From: a virus
Strand: one strand, 5' to 3'
Virus record (IMG/VR): IMGVR_UViG_3300010300_000100
Location: 1-24,496 of that record
DNA length: 24,496 bases
Position numbers and translations under genes: made by a program. The notes below the pieces were generated by a model that ran no database searches, had not been told where the DNA came from, and worked only from the letters and a program-made list of their open reading frames with translations. Positions 1-5,985 of the stretch are shown piece by piece. The first letter of the stretch is position 1. Every line of letters starts with the position of its first letter.

Positions 1-1
1 A

Positions 2-289
2 GCGCTCGGCTACTCGAGCGCAGAAATCATCGGCGACGGCATCTGGGTCGACGTGTGGTACGACAACCTCTCTGACACTCGAGCTATGCAACTGCACGAA
101 CAAGAGATTCACCTCCTTGCCGAAGAACACGACGAGAAAATCTACCTGCAAGAATGCAGGCTCAAGAAGCAAGAACAGCAAAACAAAGAACAAATCTCAG
201 AGCTGTGGAACAAGTTGGCGGACATCAAGTACGACCTTCAACAAGTTCTCGACGCTCTACAATCCTTAGAACACGACGATGAAAAATGA
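2..289 (+). CDS. Partial small coiled-coil protein, 5' end outside window
   Basis: The frame is open to the left edge, so the true start probably lies upstream; a GTG at position 53 is the only start inside the window that would give most of the protein. The visible 95 residues are hydrophilic and rich in Glu, Gln and Lys, with a heptad-like helical stretch through most of the length (for example ELWNKLADIKYDLQQVLDAL near the end), so a coiled coil is likely. The stop overlaps the next start by 11 bases, as expected for packed phage genes. I do not recognise a family and assign no function. Confidence 0.7.
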   Translation, partial: ALGYSSAEIIGDGIWVDVWYDNLSDTRAMQLHEQEIHLLAEEHDEKIYLQECRLKKQEQQNKEQISELWNKLADIKYDLQQVLDALQSLEHDDEK

Positions 290-542
290 ACATATCTTCG
301 ACGAATGGGGCGACGACTCTGTACGTTGTCAAGCCATCGCGATCTACGAGTTTCACCCTGGCACTCGTGGTGATTACGACTTACCAAGCGAACGTGAAAG
401 CGTAGAGATTATCGACATCATCTACCGCATTCGCACAAAGACCCGTCTCATTGACGTGCCAGCGAACGACTACCACACGGAGTCTCTCGACTGGTCGAGT
501 CTTGAAGACGCTTGTCTCGACGACTACAACTCACAATTCTAA
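279..542 (+). CDS. Small acidic phage protein of unknown function
   Basis: This 87-residue acidic protein starts at an ATG inside the end of the preceding gene. It contains YEFHPGTRGDYDLPSERESV followed by EIIDI, then a C-terminal LEDACLDDYNSQF. The arrangement (short strand, proline-rich acidic linker with a -SVEI- strand, acidic tail) resembles small uncharacterised proteins I know from lytic phages, but the resemblance is from memory and no biochemical role is known. There is no signal peptide, membrane segment or cysteine cluster. It is probably co-transcribed with its neighbours. Confidence 0.7.
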   Translation: MKNEHIFDEWGDDSVRCQAIAIYEFHPGTRGDYDLPSERESVEIIDIIYRIRTKTRLIDVPANDYHTESLDWSSLEDACLDDYNSQF

Positions 543-546
543 TATC

Positions 547-555
547 TAACCTATG
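547..555 (+). promoter_or_regulatory. TAACCTATG start context, copy 1
   Basis: TAACCTATG contains the ATG of the GP88-family gene at 553. The same nine bases recur at two other starts and, with one inserted A, at a third (4210-4219). No purine-rich Shine-Dalgarno sequence is present here. Whether it acts in translation or as an operator is not known. Confidence 0.4.
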
Positions 556-1167
556 CCTAACTTACTTACTCAGAACTCGAAGCTGCGCAAAACCAGCAAG
601 GCCGTTGGTCTCAAGGTCATGAACTTTGGTATCCCGGCATTCGAGGACCCCGAAACTGGACGACGCACGTGCCCTTTCGCTGGCGCATGTGCCAAGTTCT
701 GCTACGCACAGAAAGGCGCGTACGTCTGGAGCAACGTCAAGCCAGCGTTCCGCTACCGCTACGAGGCTAGCAAGTCTGACGACTTTGTCAGTCGCATGAA
801 CGCAGAGCTGGCAAGCACGAAGGCTGACATGGTACGAGTCCACGACTCCGGCGACTACTACTCTCGAGAGTACGTCGACAAGTGGTTCACAATCGCACGA
901 GCCAATCCGCACGTACGATTCTACAGCTACACCAAGTCGCTGCCTCTCTTTCTTGATCGCGACGACATCCCTGACAACTACGACATCATCTTCTCGGAGG
1001 GTGGCACACGTGACGAACTCATCGACACCGACAACCACCGACACGCTCGCATCTTCTCGACTTACGAGGACATGCACGATGCCGGGTACGTAGACGCCAT
1101 GGCCTCCGATGTTAACGCCACCAAGTGGTTCAACGAATCACACAAGGTGGGACTTGTAATGCACTAA
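553..1167 (+). CDS. GP88-family phage protein with CX5CX3C cysteine motif
   Basis: The 204-residue product matches the layout of the mycobacteriophage 'gene product 88' family: an N-terminal LLTQNSKLRK segment, a cysteine motif CPFAGACAKFCYA (residues 40-52), then HDSGDYYSREYVDKW near residues 97-111 and FYSYTKS near residues 123-129. The function of this family is not established. The three cysteines spaced CX5CX3C followed by a YA pair, together with a conserved HDSGD, recall phage Gp37/Gp68-type proteins that are viewed as radical-SAM-like, but that link is inference. The ATG lies in the TAACCTATG context. The gene sits in an early cluster of small proteins, which suggests a host-takeover or nucleic-acid-related role rather than a structural one. 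An antisense frame at 562-1077 is a shadow. Confidence 0.8.
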   Translation: MPNLLTQNSKLRKTSKAVGLKVMNFGIPAFEDPETGRRTCPFAGACAKFCYAQKGAYVWSNVKPAFRYRYEASKSDDFVSRMNAELASTKADMVRVHDSGDYYSREYVDKWFTIARANPHVRFYSYTKSLPLFLDRDDIPDNYDIIFSEGGTRDELIDTDNHRHARIFSTYEDMHDAGYVDAMASDVNATKWFNESHKVGLVMH

Positions 1168-1170
1168 GAC

Positions 1171-1392
1171 ATGAGGATATATACATCGCAGTCTTTGGCT
1201 CTTGACTTCTGCAAATCATGCTTCCCTAAAGACGAAGACAAAGCATTCGAGCTGTACGGTCACGATGGTGACGGTCCAGACAATCGTGGCAACTGCTTCA
1301 GCTACGACGAATGCCACCCCGACTATGAAGAAAGCGACAGCCCTTACGAGTGTGAGAGCTGTGGTAAAACACTTACTAACGAAGACGATTAA
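1171..1392 (+). CDS. Small cysteine-rich, probably zinc-binding protein
   Basis: The 73-residue acidic protein carries CKSC near residue 14, single cysteines around residues 42 and 48, and CESCGKTL near the C-terminus. Two CXXC knuckles about 45 residues apart fit a zinc ribbon or treble clef. The central GHDGDGPDNRGNCFSYDECH segment is typical of a small phage protein type I have seen without assigned function. It begins three bases after the GP88-family stop, so the two are likely co-expressed. DNA binding, protein binding and redox roles are all possible. Confidence 0.7.
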   Translation: MRIYTSQSLALDFCKSCFPKDEDKAFELYGHDGDGPDNRGNCFSYDECHPDYEESDSPYECESCGKTLTNEDD

Positions 1393-1405
1393 ATCCTAAT
1401 ACCTA

Positions 1406-1414
1406 TAACCTATG
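1406..1414 (+). promoter_or_regulatory. TAACCTATG start context, copy 2
   Basis: This copy contains the ATG of the gene at 1412. The bases just upstream repeat the theme (CCTAAT, ACCTAT, AACCTATG between 1395 and 1414), giving a short imperfect tandem array. Confidence 0.4.
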
Positions 1415-1618
1415 GAAAACACAAAGATAGATCCAGACAAGCGCTCGGAGCTGGTAGAAAAGATCAGCTATGTTCTCAACTACACTGACGCTTACAAAGA
1501 ACTTCACAAACTACTGGTTGACCGTGAGCAAGTATTGCTTCACAGCGAAATGGAGAACCTCGCAACAGACCTCGAGGAATTCATTGTCAACTGGACAATA
1601 ACCGACGACTATGACTAA
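1412..1618 (+). CDS. Small helical protein of unknown function
   Basis: This 68-residue protein is predicted to be almost entirely helical (ELVEKISYVLNYTDAYKELH, then LLHSEMENLATDLEEFIVNW) and acidic. I recognise no domain. Its stop overlaps the next ATG by eight bases, so the two genes are probably translated together. The start is chosen because its ATG lies in the repeated TAACCTATG context. Confidence 0.6.
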   Translation: MENTKIDPDKRSELVEKISYVLNYTDAYKELHKLLVDREQVLLHSEMENLATDLEEFIVNWTITDDYD

Positions 1619-1829
1619 GGCTTACAGAACCTTCCTGATCGCTGAATTCCTTATGCAACAACCACAGTTTGACGCATGGGGCTACCGACAAATCTGGCAA
1701 CAGGCAGTACTCCTCGAGCAGACCTCTGTGCCCAACTGGCTCAAGAAAGAACTCAAAAAAGAAGGCTCTTACCACAGACTATTTTATTTCCTCCATGAAG
1801 TACCGCTAAGCGTTCTCATGGGTCTCTAA
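1611..1829 (+). CDS. Small protein of unknown function
   Basis: A 72-residue, slightly basic and aromatic-rich protein overlaps the previous gene by eight bases and ends 19 bases before the SSB gene. It contains two amphipathic helices (FLIAEFLMQQPQFDAWGYRQ and PNWLKKELKK) and a hydrophobic C-terminus. No family is recognised. It is retained as a real gene because it fills the space between two confident genes on the same strand with operon-like spacing. Confidence 0.55.
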   Translation: MTKAYRTFLIAEFLMQQPQFDAWGYRQIWQQAVLLEQTSVPNWLKKELKKEGSYHRLFYFLHEVPLSVLMGL

Positions 1830-1848
1830 CCTTTCAACTTACAACACC

Positions 1849-2190
1849 ATGAACAACCTAAAAAACCAAGTCCAACTTATTGGACGACTCGGAAACGATC
1901 CCGACATGATCTGTTTCGATGACGGAAAAGTCAAGACAAAAGCTGTGATCTGCACTACTGATCAGTGGAGAGACTACAGTGACGACGCACCTCCCATTGT
2001 GAAGTCTCAGTGGCACGACATCGTTGCCTGGGGCCCATGTGCTGAGCAGCTCGCGAAAGGAAAGAAGGGTTCGAGGCTGGTCGTGCAAGGCAGGCTCACC
2101 TACCGTGCCTATGAGGACGGCGATGGCGTCACGAGGTACATCACAGAAATTATTGTCAACAATCTATTGTGGAACGAAGAAATTCTCTAA
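1849..2190 (+). CDS. ssb: Single-stranded DNA-binding protein (OB fold)
   Basis: The 113-residue product has the bacterial-type SSB OB-fold pattern: NQVQLIGRLGNDPD at residues 5-18, a central SQWHDIVAWGPCAEQLAK segment around residues 54-71, then SRLVVQGRLTYRAYED and a closing strand. It should coat single-stranded DNA during phage replication or recombination. Bacterial SSBs usually continue about 60 residues past the OB fold into a flexible linker and an acidic tip ending in a DDxPF-like motif that recruits partners. This protein stops right after the fold with NNLLWNEEIL and lacks that tip. A separate small protein at 6275-6577 does end in DDLPF. The TAA of the upstream gene lies in a TAACCT string 17 bases before the ATG. 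Confidence 0.9.
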   Translation: MNNLKNQVQLIGRLGNDPDMICFDDGKVKTKAVICTTDQWRDYSDDAPPIVKSQWHDIVAWGPCAEQLAKGKKGSRLVVQGRLTYRAYEDGDGVTRYITEIIVNNLLWNEEIL

Positions 2191-2195
2191 CATAA

Positions 2196-2204
2196 TAACC
2201 TATG
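2196..2204 (+). promoter_or_regulatory. TAACCTATG start context, copy 3
   Basis: This copy contains the ATG of the gene at 2202, twelve bases after the SSB stop codon. Confidence 0.4.
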
Positions 2205-2528
2205 TCAAATATCAAATACCCCTTCGAAGAGGGCGACATCTACTACGCCCTTTATCACAAAGCAGGAACTCTGCCGTCTGACGCACGTACTAGGGCCACC
2301 TGGCTTGAGTCTGTGTGGGACGACGGATCTATAGAGCTCTGGGAGTTAGCACTACAAGAAGATCCTGACTGCGACCCCGGCTCTCGACTATTCAGTCCGT
2401 CTCAGATGGCCCGGATTGAGCAGGCCTTTGCCAAGCACCCTGGTGAGCGATGGCTCTACCGCCATGTTGACTTCATGAATCACCCTGAAGGCACGGACAT
2501 GCTCAACATCTTTCAAAATCAAATTTAA
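2202..2528 (+). CDS. Phage protein of unknown function downstream of SSB
   Basis: The 108-residue soluble, acidic protein begins with a KYPFEEGDIYYAL segment, followed by VWDDGSIELWELALQEDPDC and FSPSQMARIEQAF. The beginning resembles a small beta-barrel opening (an 'F-x-x-G-D-x-Y-Y' turn), with a helical C-terminal half. I do not recognise the family. It is twelve bases from SSB and starts in the TAACCTATG context, so it is probably expressed with SSB. A DNA-metabolism accessory role is possible but unsupported. Confidence 0.65.
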   Translation: MSNIKYPFEEGDIYYALYHKAGTLPSDARTRATWLESVWDDGSIELWELALQEDPDCDPGSRLFSPSQMARIEQAFAKHPGERWLYRHVDFMNHPEGTDMLNIFQNQI

Positions 2529-2575
2529 TTCCCTACATTGCAACAACACCCTGAAAAACCTTTAATTTATTTGTT

Positions 2576-3064
2576 ATGAAAAACCTTTTTAACCTACCGA
2601 TGGTCGCGCTGGTCGCCTCTATCACGTGCTTCTCGAGCTGTGCAAAGGAAGCCATCAACCCACTGCCGTCTATCGAGACGACATCGACTGACGTCACGAC
2701 CAAGAAACGTGGCAAGCTCCTCGTCAAGGACGTCTACCGCCACAACGGACGCGATTATGGCTACAAGCTGTACGATCTCCAGACGGAGAACAGCGCCGTG
2801 TTTGTCGAGATGACGGACGGGAGAAACACAATCACGTTCACCGTACAGCAAGGCATCTACCAAATGGGGTACGACATCGTGTACAATGTCGATGACGAGG
2901 CCGCCTGGTGCTGGGAATGCATCGGTGAGTGTGTCGAGTCTGTCGTTGACGACCACACAGCGCTCGTCGTTGTCATGACTCCTTTCTGCCCAGAATGCAC
3001 AGTCGCTTTCGTCGGTGGAGCCATCCTTGGATGCACTGCCAACCAGATCGAAGCAGCTCTCTAA
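2576..3064 (+). CDS. Phage-encoded lipoprotein with cysteine-rich C-terminus
   Basis: The N-terminus is a lipoprotein signal peptide: Lys2, a hydrophobic stretch through residue 19, and a lipobox FSSC with Cys22 as the lipidation site. The residues after Cys22 (AKEA) loosely resemble the Lys-acidic surface-export signal described for Bacteroidota lipoproteins. A short linker leads to a beta-rich domain (about residues 45-105, VKDVYRHNGRDYGYKLYDLQ...). The last 50 residues hold six cysteines (112, 115, 119, 138, 141, 153) around a hydrophobic stretch (ALVVVMTPF, VAFVGGAILG). Phage lipoproteins such as T5 Llp and TP-J34 Ltp block superinfection; that role is a reasonable inference here. The cysteine-rich tail loosely recalls halocin-C8-like sequences, but this is weak. 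The 47-base AT-rich gap upstream is longer than those around it. Confidence 0.75.
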   Translation: MKNLFNLPMVALVASITCFSSCAKEAINPLPSIETTSTDVTTKKRGKLLVKDVYRHNGRDYGYKLYDLQTENSAVFVEMTDGRNTITFTVQQGIYQMGYDIVYNVDDEAAWCWECIGECVESVVDDHTALVVVMTPFCPECTVAFVGGAILGCTANQIEAAL

Positions 3065-3073
3065 CTAACAGCC

Positions 3074-3229
3074 ATGCTTACAACAACCTTTGTTATTCTC
3101 GCGATCCTCATGCTGGCCTTGCGCTATCGTGACAGATCTTACAAGGAGTCTTGCGAGTCCTACCTCTTTGTGCGTTACATTGCCGTCATCGCTTGTGCAA
3201 TGGCTGGTCTAATCCTGTCATGCTCATGA
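3074..3229 (+). CDS. 51-residue protein with two hydrophobic segments
   Basis: An ATG nine bases after the lipoprotein stop opens a 51-codon frame. The product has two hydrophobic stretches (MLTTTFVILAILMLAL and YIAVIACAMAGLILSC) separated by a charged loop RYRDRSYKESCESY. A small two-pass or hairpin membrane protein is the simplest reading. The stop overlaps the next ATG in an ATGA junction, which supports both this gene and the downstream start. It may partner the adjacent lipoprotein or act as a small phage membrane effector. No homologue is recognised. Confidence 0.6.
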   Translation: MLTTTFVILAILMLALRYRDRSYKESCESYLFVRYIAVIACAMAGLILSCS

Positions 3230-3843
3230 GTGTATATGAAAAGGACGCTAGGGCGCAGTTGAGCTGCGCCCTAGTTGACCACTCTGTCGAGAAGGGACAC
3301 GTCTTTGCCGTGTACTGCTCTGGGAGTGTCGACTTCAACAATTTCTATCTCGTCCCATCTTTCGAGCAGGCGTTACGACTCTCAGCCCACCTCAAGGTGA
3401 GGGCTCAGAAGAAATACCCTGACATGAAGGAATGCCACGAGATCTATGAGGATCACGTGCTGTCAAGCATGAACCTTGTCGACTCCACGGATGACAAGAA
3501 GTACTTGAAGATTAGACTGCAACGCATTCACAACGTAGACGACGGCGAAGACAAGTCTCTGCCTTACGCTTACATCGTGACCCAACCATGGGGCAACATG
3601 ACGGTGATGGAGGATCCGCTAAGTCTCGATCTCTTCATTGCAAGCGAAGCCTTGGAAACCAAGACCTTTCGTGACGACATGAAGCTCAGTGGCCACGACT
3701 ACGAGGATGTCACCAGCGCGATGTGTGCTGCAGGTCAGATGAAGCTGGGCCTTGGCTCCTTCAAGATGACCATCAATGACATCGACCACATGGTGTACGC
3801 AACGTCGTGTCCTAGTCGTCTCAAATATCAGATACCACTATGA
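3226..3843 (+). CDS. Phage protein of unknown function (205 residues)
   Basis: The start is placed at the ATG in the ATGA overlap with the 51-residue gene; an upstream in-frame ATG at 3151 would lie entirely inside that gene and gives an unlikely leader. The product is soluble and mixed alpha/beta, with segments FNNFYLVPSFEQALRLSAHL, LPYAYIVTQPWGNMTV and FKMTINDIDHMVYAT. I do not recognise a domain. A perfect 11-base inverted repeat lies in codons 8-17. It ends in another ATGA overlap with the membrane protein at 3840, placing it in a coupled set with two membrane genes. Confidence 0.65.
   Translation: MSVYEKDARAQLSCALVDHSVEKGHVFAVYCSGSVDFNNFYLVPSFEQALRLSAHLKVRAQKKYPDMKECHEIYEDHVLSSMNLVDSTDDKKYLKIRLQRIHNVDDGEDKSLPYAYIVTQPWGNMTVMEDPLSLDLFIASEALETKTFRDDMKLSGHDYEDVTSAMCAAGQMKLGLGSFKMTINDIDHMVYATSCPSRLKYQIPL
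3248..3274 (+). promoter_or_regulatory. Perfect 11-bp hairpin inside the 5' coding region
   Basis: CTAGGGCGCAG at 3248-3258 is followed by a 5-base loop TTGAG and the exact reverse complement CTGCGCCCTAG at 3264-3274. It lies 22 bases into the gene that starts at 3226. No T-run follows, so a terminator is unlikely. In RNA it could slow ribosomes or bind a protein; in DNA it could be a palindromic operator. Confidence 0.6.
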
Positions 3844-4205
3844 ACATAGTAGAACAGGTGTTCGTATGGGTGACTGTTACGGGGATTGTTTTCAATCTCT
3901 GGCGCATCGCTCTGCGTAACTACAGCTATCGGGCCAACGTCCCGAAGAGACTACTGCAGATCAAAGAGAAGATCGAATCAGGCAAGCCACCGCGTGGCCT
4001 GTGGTCTTCCCTACGTGTCGAGCCTATGTTCGACGCCCACTATCGACGGATACCGGGCCGACTGTCCTGCACTGTCTTGCCACTACAAGTAAACAAAGAA
4101 AACGTCTGGCAACTGCGTGTGGGCTTCAGGCCTACCGCTGCCAGCCGACCCTCCCACTTTATATCTATTCCCGTATATTCGAACGGACAAATCTATGACC
4201 AATAA
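3840..4205 (+). CDS. Membrane-anchored small protein, paralogue of the protein at 4811
   Basis: The 121-residue protein starts in an ATGA overlap with the previous gene. Residues 5-22 (EQVFVWVTVTGIVFNLWR) form one N-terminal membrane segment; the rest is basic and soluble. It shares an unusual architecture with the protein at 4811-5149: a membrane anchor, then RVEPMF (here) or RVEPTF (there), a following double arginine, and a C-terminus ending Y-x-x-GQIY plus two residues. This points to an old duplication within the phage. Topology is likely N-out with a cytoplasmic C-domain, or the reverse. Function is unknown. Confidence 0.65.
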   Translation: MNIVEQVFVWVTVTGIVFNLWRIALRNYSYRANVPKRLLQIKEKIESGKPPRGLWSSLRVEPMFDAHYRRIPGRLSCTVLPLQVNKENVWQLRVGFRPTAASRPSHFISIPVYSNGQIYDQ

Positions 4206-4209
4206 TACA

Positions 4210-4219
4210 TAACCTAATG
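4210..4219 (+). promoter_or_regulatory. TAACCTAATG start context, variant copy 4
   Basis: This is the same motif as the other three copies with one extra A before the TG. It contains the ATG of the Myb-like gene at 4217. Confidence 0.35.
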
Positions 4220-4498
4220 AAACGTAAGATTACACGTCGTCGATGGACGACAGACGAGATCGAGTTCATCAAGTCCAACGCGCACAAGATGAGCAACTAC
4301 GAGATTGCATCCACCCTGGGCCGTACGCCTATGGCTATCTACGAGATGCGTGGACGACTCAAGATGGAGCGCGGTACGATGCCTAAGAAGGACCGCAACG
4401 TGGTCCCCAATGCCATCAAACCATCAAGCGACAAGGTCAAGCTGGTTCAGAAGTTCAGCTTGTTCTGGGGCTTGGTAACTGTTGAGAAGCCATTGTGA
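4217..4498 (+). CDS. Myb/SANT-like helix-turn-helix DNA-binding protein
   Basis: The first 50 residues contain a Myb/SANT-like or sigma-like helix-turn-helix: RRRWTTDEIEFIKSNAHKM, then YEIASTLGRTPMAIYEMRGR with the second segment as the likely recognition helix. Trp10 and the basic N-terminus (MKRKITRRRW) fit DNA contact. The C-terminal 40 residues are basic and lack a recognised domain. Many phages encode proteins of this kind, some fused to or serving as transcription regulators. It could regulate early or late promoters, but no operator is assigned. The stop overlaps the next start in a TGATG junction. Confidence 0.7.
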   Translation: MKRKITRRRWTTDEIEFIKSNAHKMSNYEIASTLGRTPMAIYEMRGRLKMERGTMPKKDRNVVPNAIKPSSDKVKLVQKFSLFWGLVTVEKPL

Positions 4499-4875
4499 TG
4501 CACGACATCGGTGTACGCATCTTCCATTGGTGTAAGCGCAGTGGCGCTCAGCGCACAGCCCTGACCAAGCCAGCTGCCAAGATGATCTCAGACACGATGC
4601 ATAGCATTCATCTTGACCTGTGGAACATCCGGAAGACCTCTATGCGCGAGACGGGTATGCTTTGTCGCTACCTGTCTCGCCTTCACCGTAGCGTAGAGGT
4701 GCTGGCCTTCCAATGCGGACTGCATGGACTGGCTATCGACACTGACGGCCTGCTCGAGATCCAAAGCGAACTCAAGGAGGCGATTGACAACCTACTCAAC
4801 TACCCCTCAGATGATTATAGTGGCTTTACCCATCGCATTGGCCGCCCTATTGGTGGCATACTTACTGCTCGATAA
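4498..4875 (+). CDS. Helical protein of unknown function
   Basis: An ATG at 4498 shares its A with the previous stop; a GTG at 4495 is an alternative and adds one residue. The 125-residue product is helical and basic in its first half, with several histidines and cysteines but no spaced metal motif, and an acidic helix (LLEIQSELKEAIDNLL) near residue 90. The last 65 bases overlap the start of the next gene in a different frame, a longer overlap than elsewhere on this strand. No family is recognised. Confidence 0.55.
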   Translation: MHDIGVRIFHWCKRSGAQRTALTKPAAKMISDTMHSIHLDLWNIRKTSMRETGMLCRYLSRLHRSVEVLAFQCGLHGLAIDTDGLLEIQSELKEAIDNLLNYPSDDYSGFTHRIGRPIGGILTAR

Positions 4876-5149
4876 GGTGAGAGGGCTCGGGCACCACTCG
4901 GTGCCTCGAGACATCATCATCGACCAGCTAAGCATTGAACGCGGTGTCGTACCGCGTCACCTGACCTGGGCGATCCCGCAGGAGTACCTCAAGAGTGAGA
5001 ACAAGAGCGTGACCTCACGTGTGGAGCCTACCTTTGTCACAGAAACACGACGACCTATGTGGTCTCTGATCATCAGCCTCAAAGATCCTGACATGACGGA
5101 CGAGATTGCTGTTCTGTACGACTTGCAAGGTCAGATTTACGAATATTGA
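4811..5149 (+). CDS. Membrane-anchored small protein, paralogue of the protein at 3840
   Basis: The start is set at the ATG at 4811 because it places a clean hydrophobic segment (MIIVALPIALAALLVAYLLL) at the extreme N-terminus; the in-frame ATG at 4724 would add a hydrophilic leader lying inside the neighbouring gene. The 112-residue product continues with a soluble domain containing SRVEPTFVTETRRPMWSLII and ends LYDLQGQIYEY. These features match the protein at 3840-4205 (SLRVEPMF, VYSNGQIYDQ). The two genes are separated by two unrelated genes. Function is unknown. Confidence 0.65.
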   Translation: MIIVALPIALAALLVAYLLLDKVRGLGHHSVPRDIIIDQLSIERGVVPRHLTWAIPQEYLKSENKSVTSRVEPTFVTETRRPMWSLIISLKDPDMTDEIAVLYDLQGQIYEY

Positions 5150-5152
5150 ATT

Positions 5153-5320
5153 ATGGACGCTAACTTTTTTGCAGAAAACTGGATGGCCCTCACGATCGCG
5201 CTGATGGCCTTTATCAAGGTGGTGGTCAATCTCACGCCCACTGAATCTGATAATCAGGTGTTCGGGTACCTCGACATCATCATCACAGCGATCACGGGAG
5301 ACCGTCGTAAAAATAAATGA
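5153..5320 (+). CDS. 55-residue membrane protein, possible holin-like
   Basis: A 55-codon frame fills the gap after the stop at 5149. The product has one clear hydrophobic segment (ENWMALTIALMAFIKVVVNL), a polar TPTESDN turn, a second weaker amphipathic stretch (FGYLDIIITAI) and a positively charged tail GDRRKNK. I recall similar short proteins, with the VVNLTPTE turn and basic tail, from other phages, usually labelled hypothetical. Size, one or two membrane segments and a basic C-terminus are compatible with a holin, but it lies far from the amidase and other roles are equally possible. Confidence 0.65.
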   Translation: MDANFFAENWMALTIALMAFIKVVVNLTPTESDNQVFGYLDIIITAITGDRRKNK

Positions 5321-5321
5321 C

Positions 5322-5591
5322 GTGAAGACGCATGAGATAACCAACACCTCTCTACATTTGGGGATACGTGCTGACGAGATCAGCATCTTCCTCGAGACAC
5401 ATGGGCATGAGCTTGAACAGGTCAAGCGTGACAACTGGAAGCGCATGATGCACACCATGTACAACGCGGAGCACGCGATCAACGTGCTGCAAAAGAGGTG
5501 TGATGATCTCAAGGCGTACATTCACCATCAAGAAAAGGAAGTGGCGTACTGCCGTGCGCAACTGAAGGATATTATCACAAGTGAACGATAG
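5322..5591 (+). CDS. Coiled-coil protein, GTG start
   Basis: Translation is assigned to a GTG just after the stop of the 55-residue gene. The 89-residue protein is helical throughout, with heptad-like segments (ISIFLETHGHELEQVKRDNW, INVLQKRCDDLKAYIHHQEK). A short dimeric coiled coil is likely. It overlaps the next gene by eleven bases. No family or function is recognised. Confidence 0.55.
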   Translation: MKTHEITNTSLHLGIRADEISIFLETHGHELEQVKRDNWKRMMHTMYNAEHAINVLQKRCDDLKAYIHHQEKEVAYCRAQLKDIITSER

Positions 5592-5985
5592 CCAGAAGAT
5601 TCGATTCAGAGAGTTGTCCGACGCCTACGGATTAGGTAGGGATGACTTCTTCAAAGCCCCCCAGGGTTTCGTCATCATCAAACGAGAAGGCATTGAGAAG
5701 ATCCAACGTGGTCTTGGCATTCGCGTCGAGTATGAGGTGATTGAATCGCTGTCTGACGTATCGAAAGGATGCTACGTGATCAAAGCCAAGGGTTTCCGTG
5801 CTGGTTTCGACGATGAGAACAAGAAATTTTACACGGAGACCTTTGGCGAATCCTCTATGAAGAACTGCAGGAATCAGTACCCTGTTGCGATGGCAGAAAA
5901 GCGTGCTTTGAGCCGTTGCGTGCTGAAGATGGCAGATCTGTACGAGCTAGGCGTCAAAGGCGAGGACGAGGTCGACGAATCATGA
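5581..5985 (+). CDS. Conserved phage protein with YPVAMAEKRALSR motif
   Basis: The GTG at 5581 starts a 134-residue protein. It has a beta-rich centre (GFVIIKREGIEKIQRGLGIR, EYEVIESLSDVSKGCYVIKA) followed by TETFGESSMKNCRNQYPVAM and AEKRALSRCVLKMADLYELG. This layout, ending ELGVKGEDE, is familiar from Bacteroidota phages and has no confirmed role. The AEKRAxxR helix after a small alpha/beta domain recalls phage annealing proteins of the Rad52/ERF type; that is inference. The neighbours (a DDLPF-tailed protein, SSB, helicase) make a DNA replication or recombination role plausible. It ends in an ATGA overlap. Confidence 0.65.
   Translation: MNDSQKIRFRELSDAYGLGRDDFFKAPQGFVIIKREGIEKIQRGLGIRVEYEVIESLSDVSKGCYVIKAKGFRAGFDDENKKFYTETFGESSMKNCRNQYPVAMAEKRALSRCVLKMADLYELGVKGEDEVDES

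Noticed and set aside
562-1077. 171-codon minus-strand frame opposite the GP88-family gene
   Set aside because: It is antisense to a recognised family; the Val-rich composition reflects codon use of the real gene.
2566-2573. TTTATTTG, near match to the Bacteroidota -7 promoter element TAnnTTTG
   Set aside because: It ends only two bases before the ATG at 2576 and no TTTG -33 element is seen at the right distance, so a promoter here would leave almost no leader.
3151-3225. Longer N-terminus for the gene at 3226 using the ATG at 3151
   Set aside because: It would overlap the 51-residue membrane protein almost entirely and gives a cysteine- and arginine-rich leader; the ATGA junction supports 3226.
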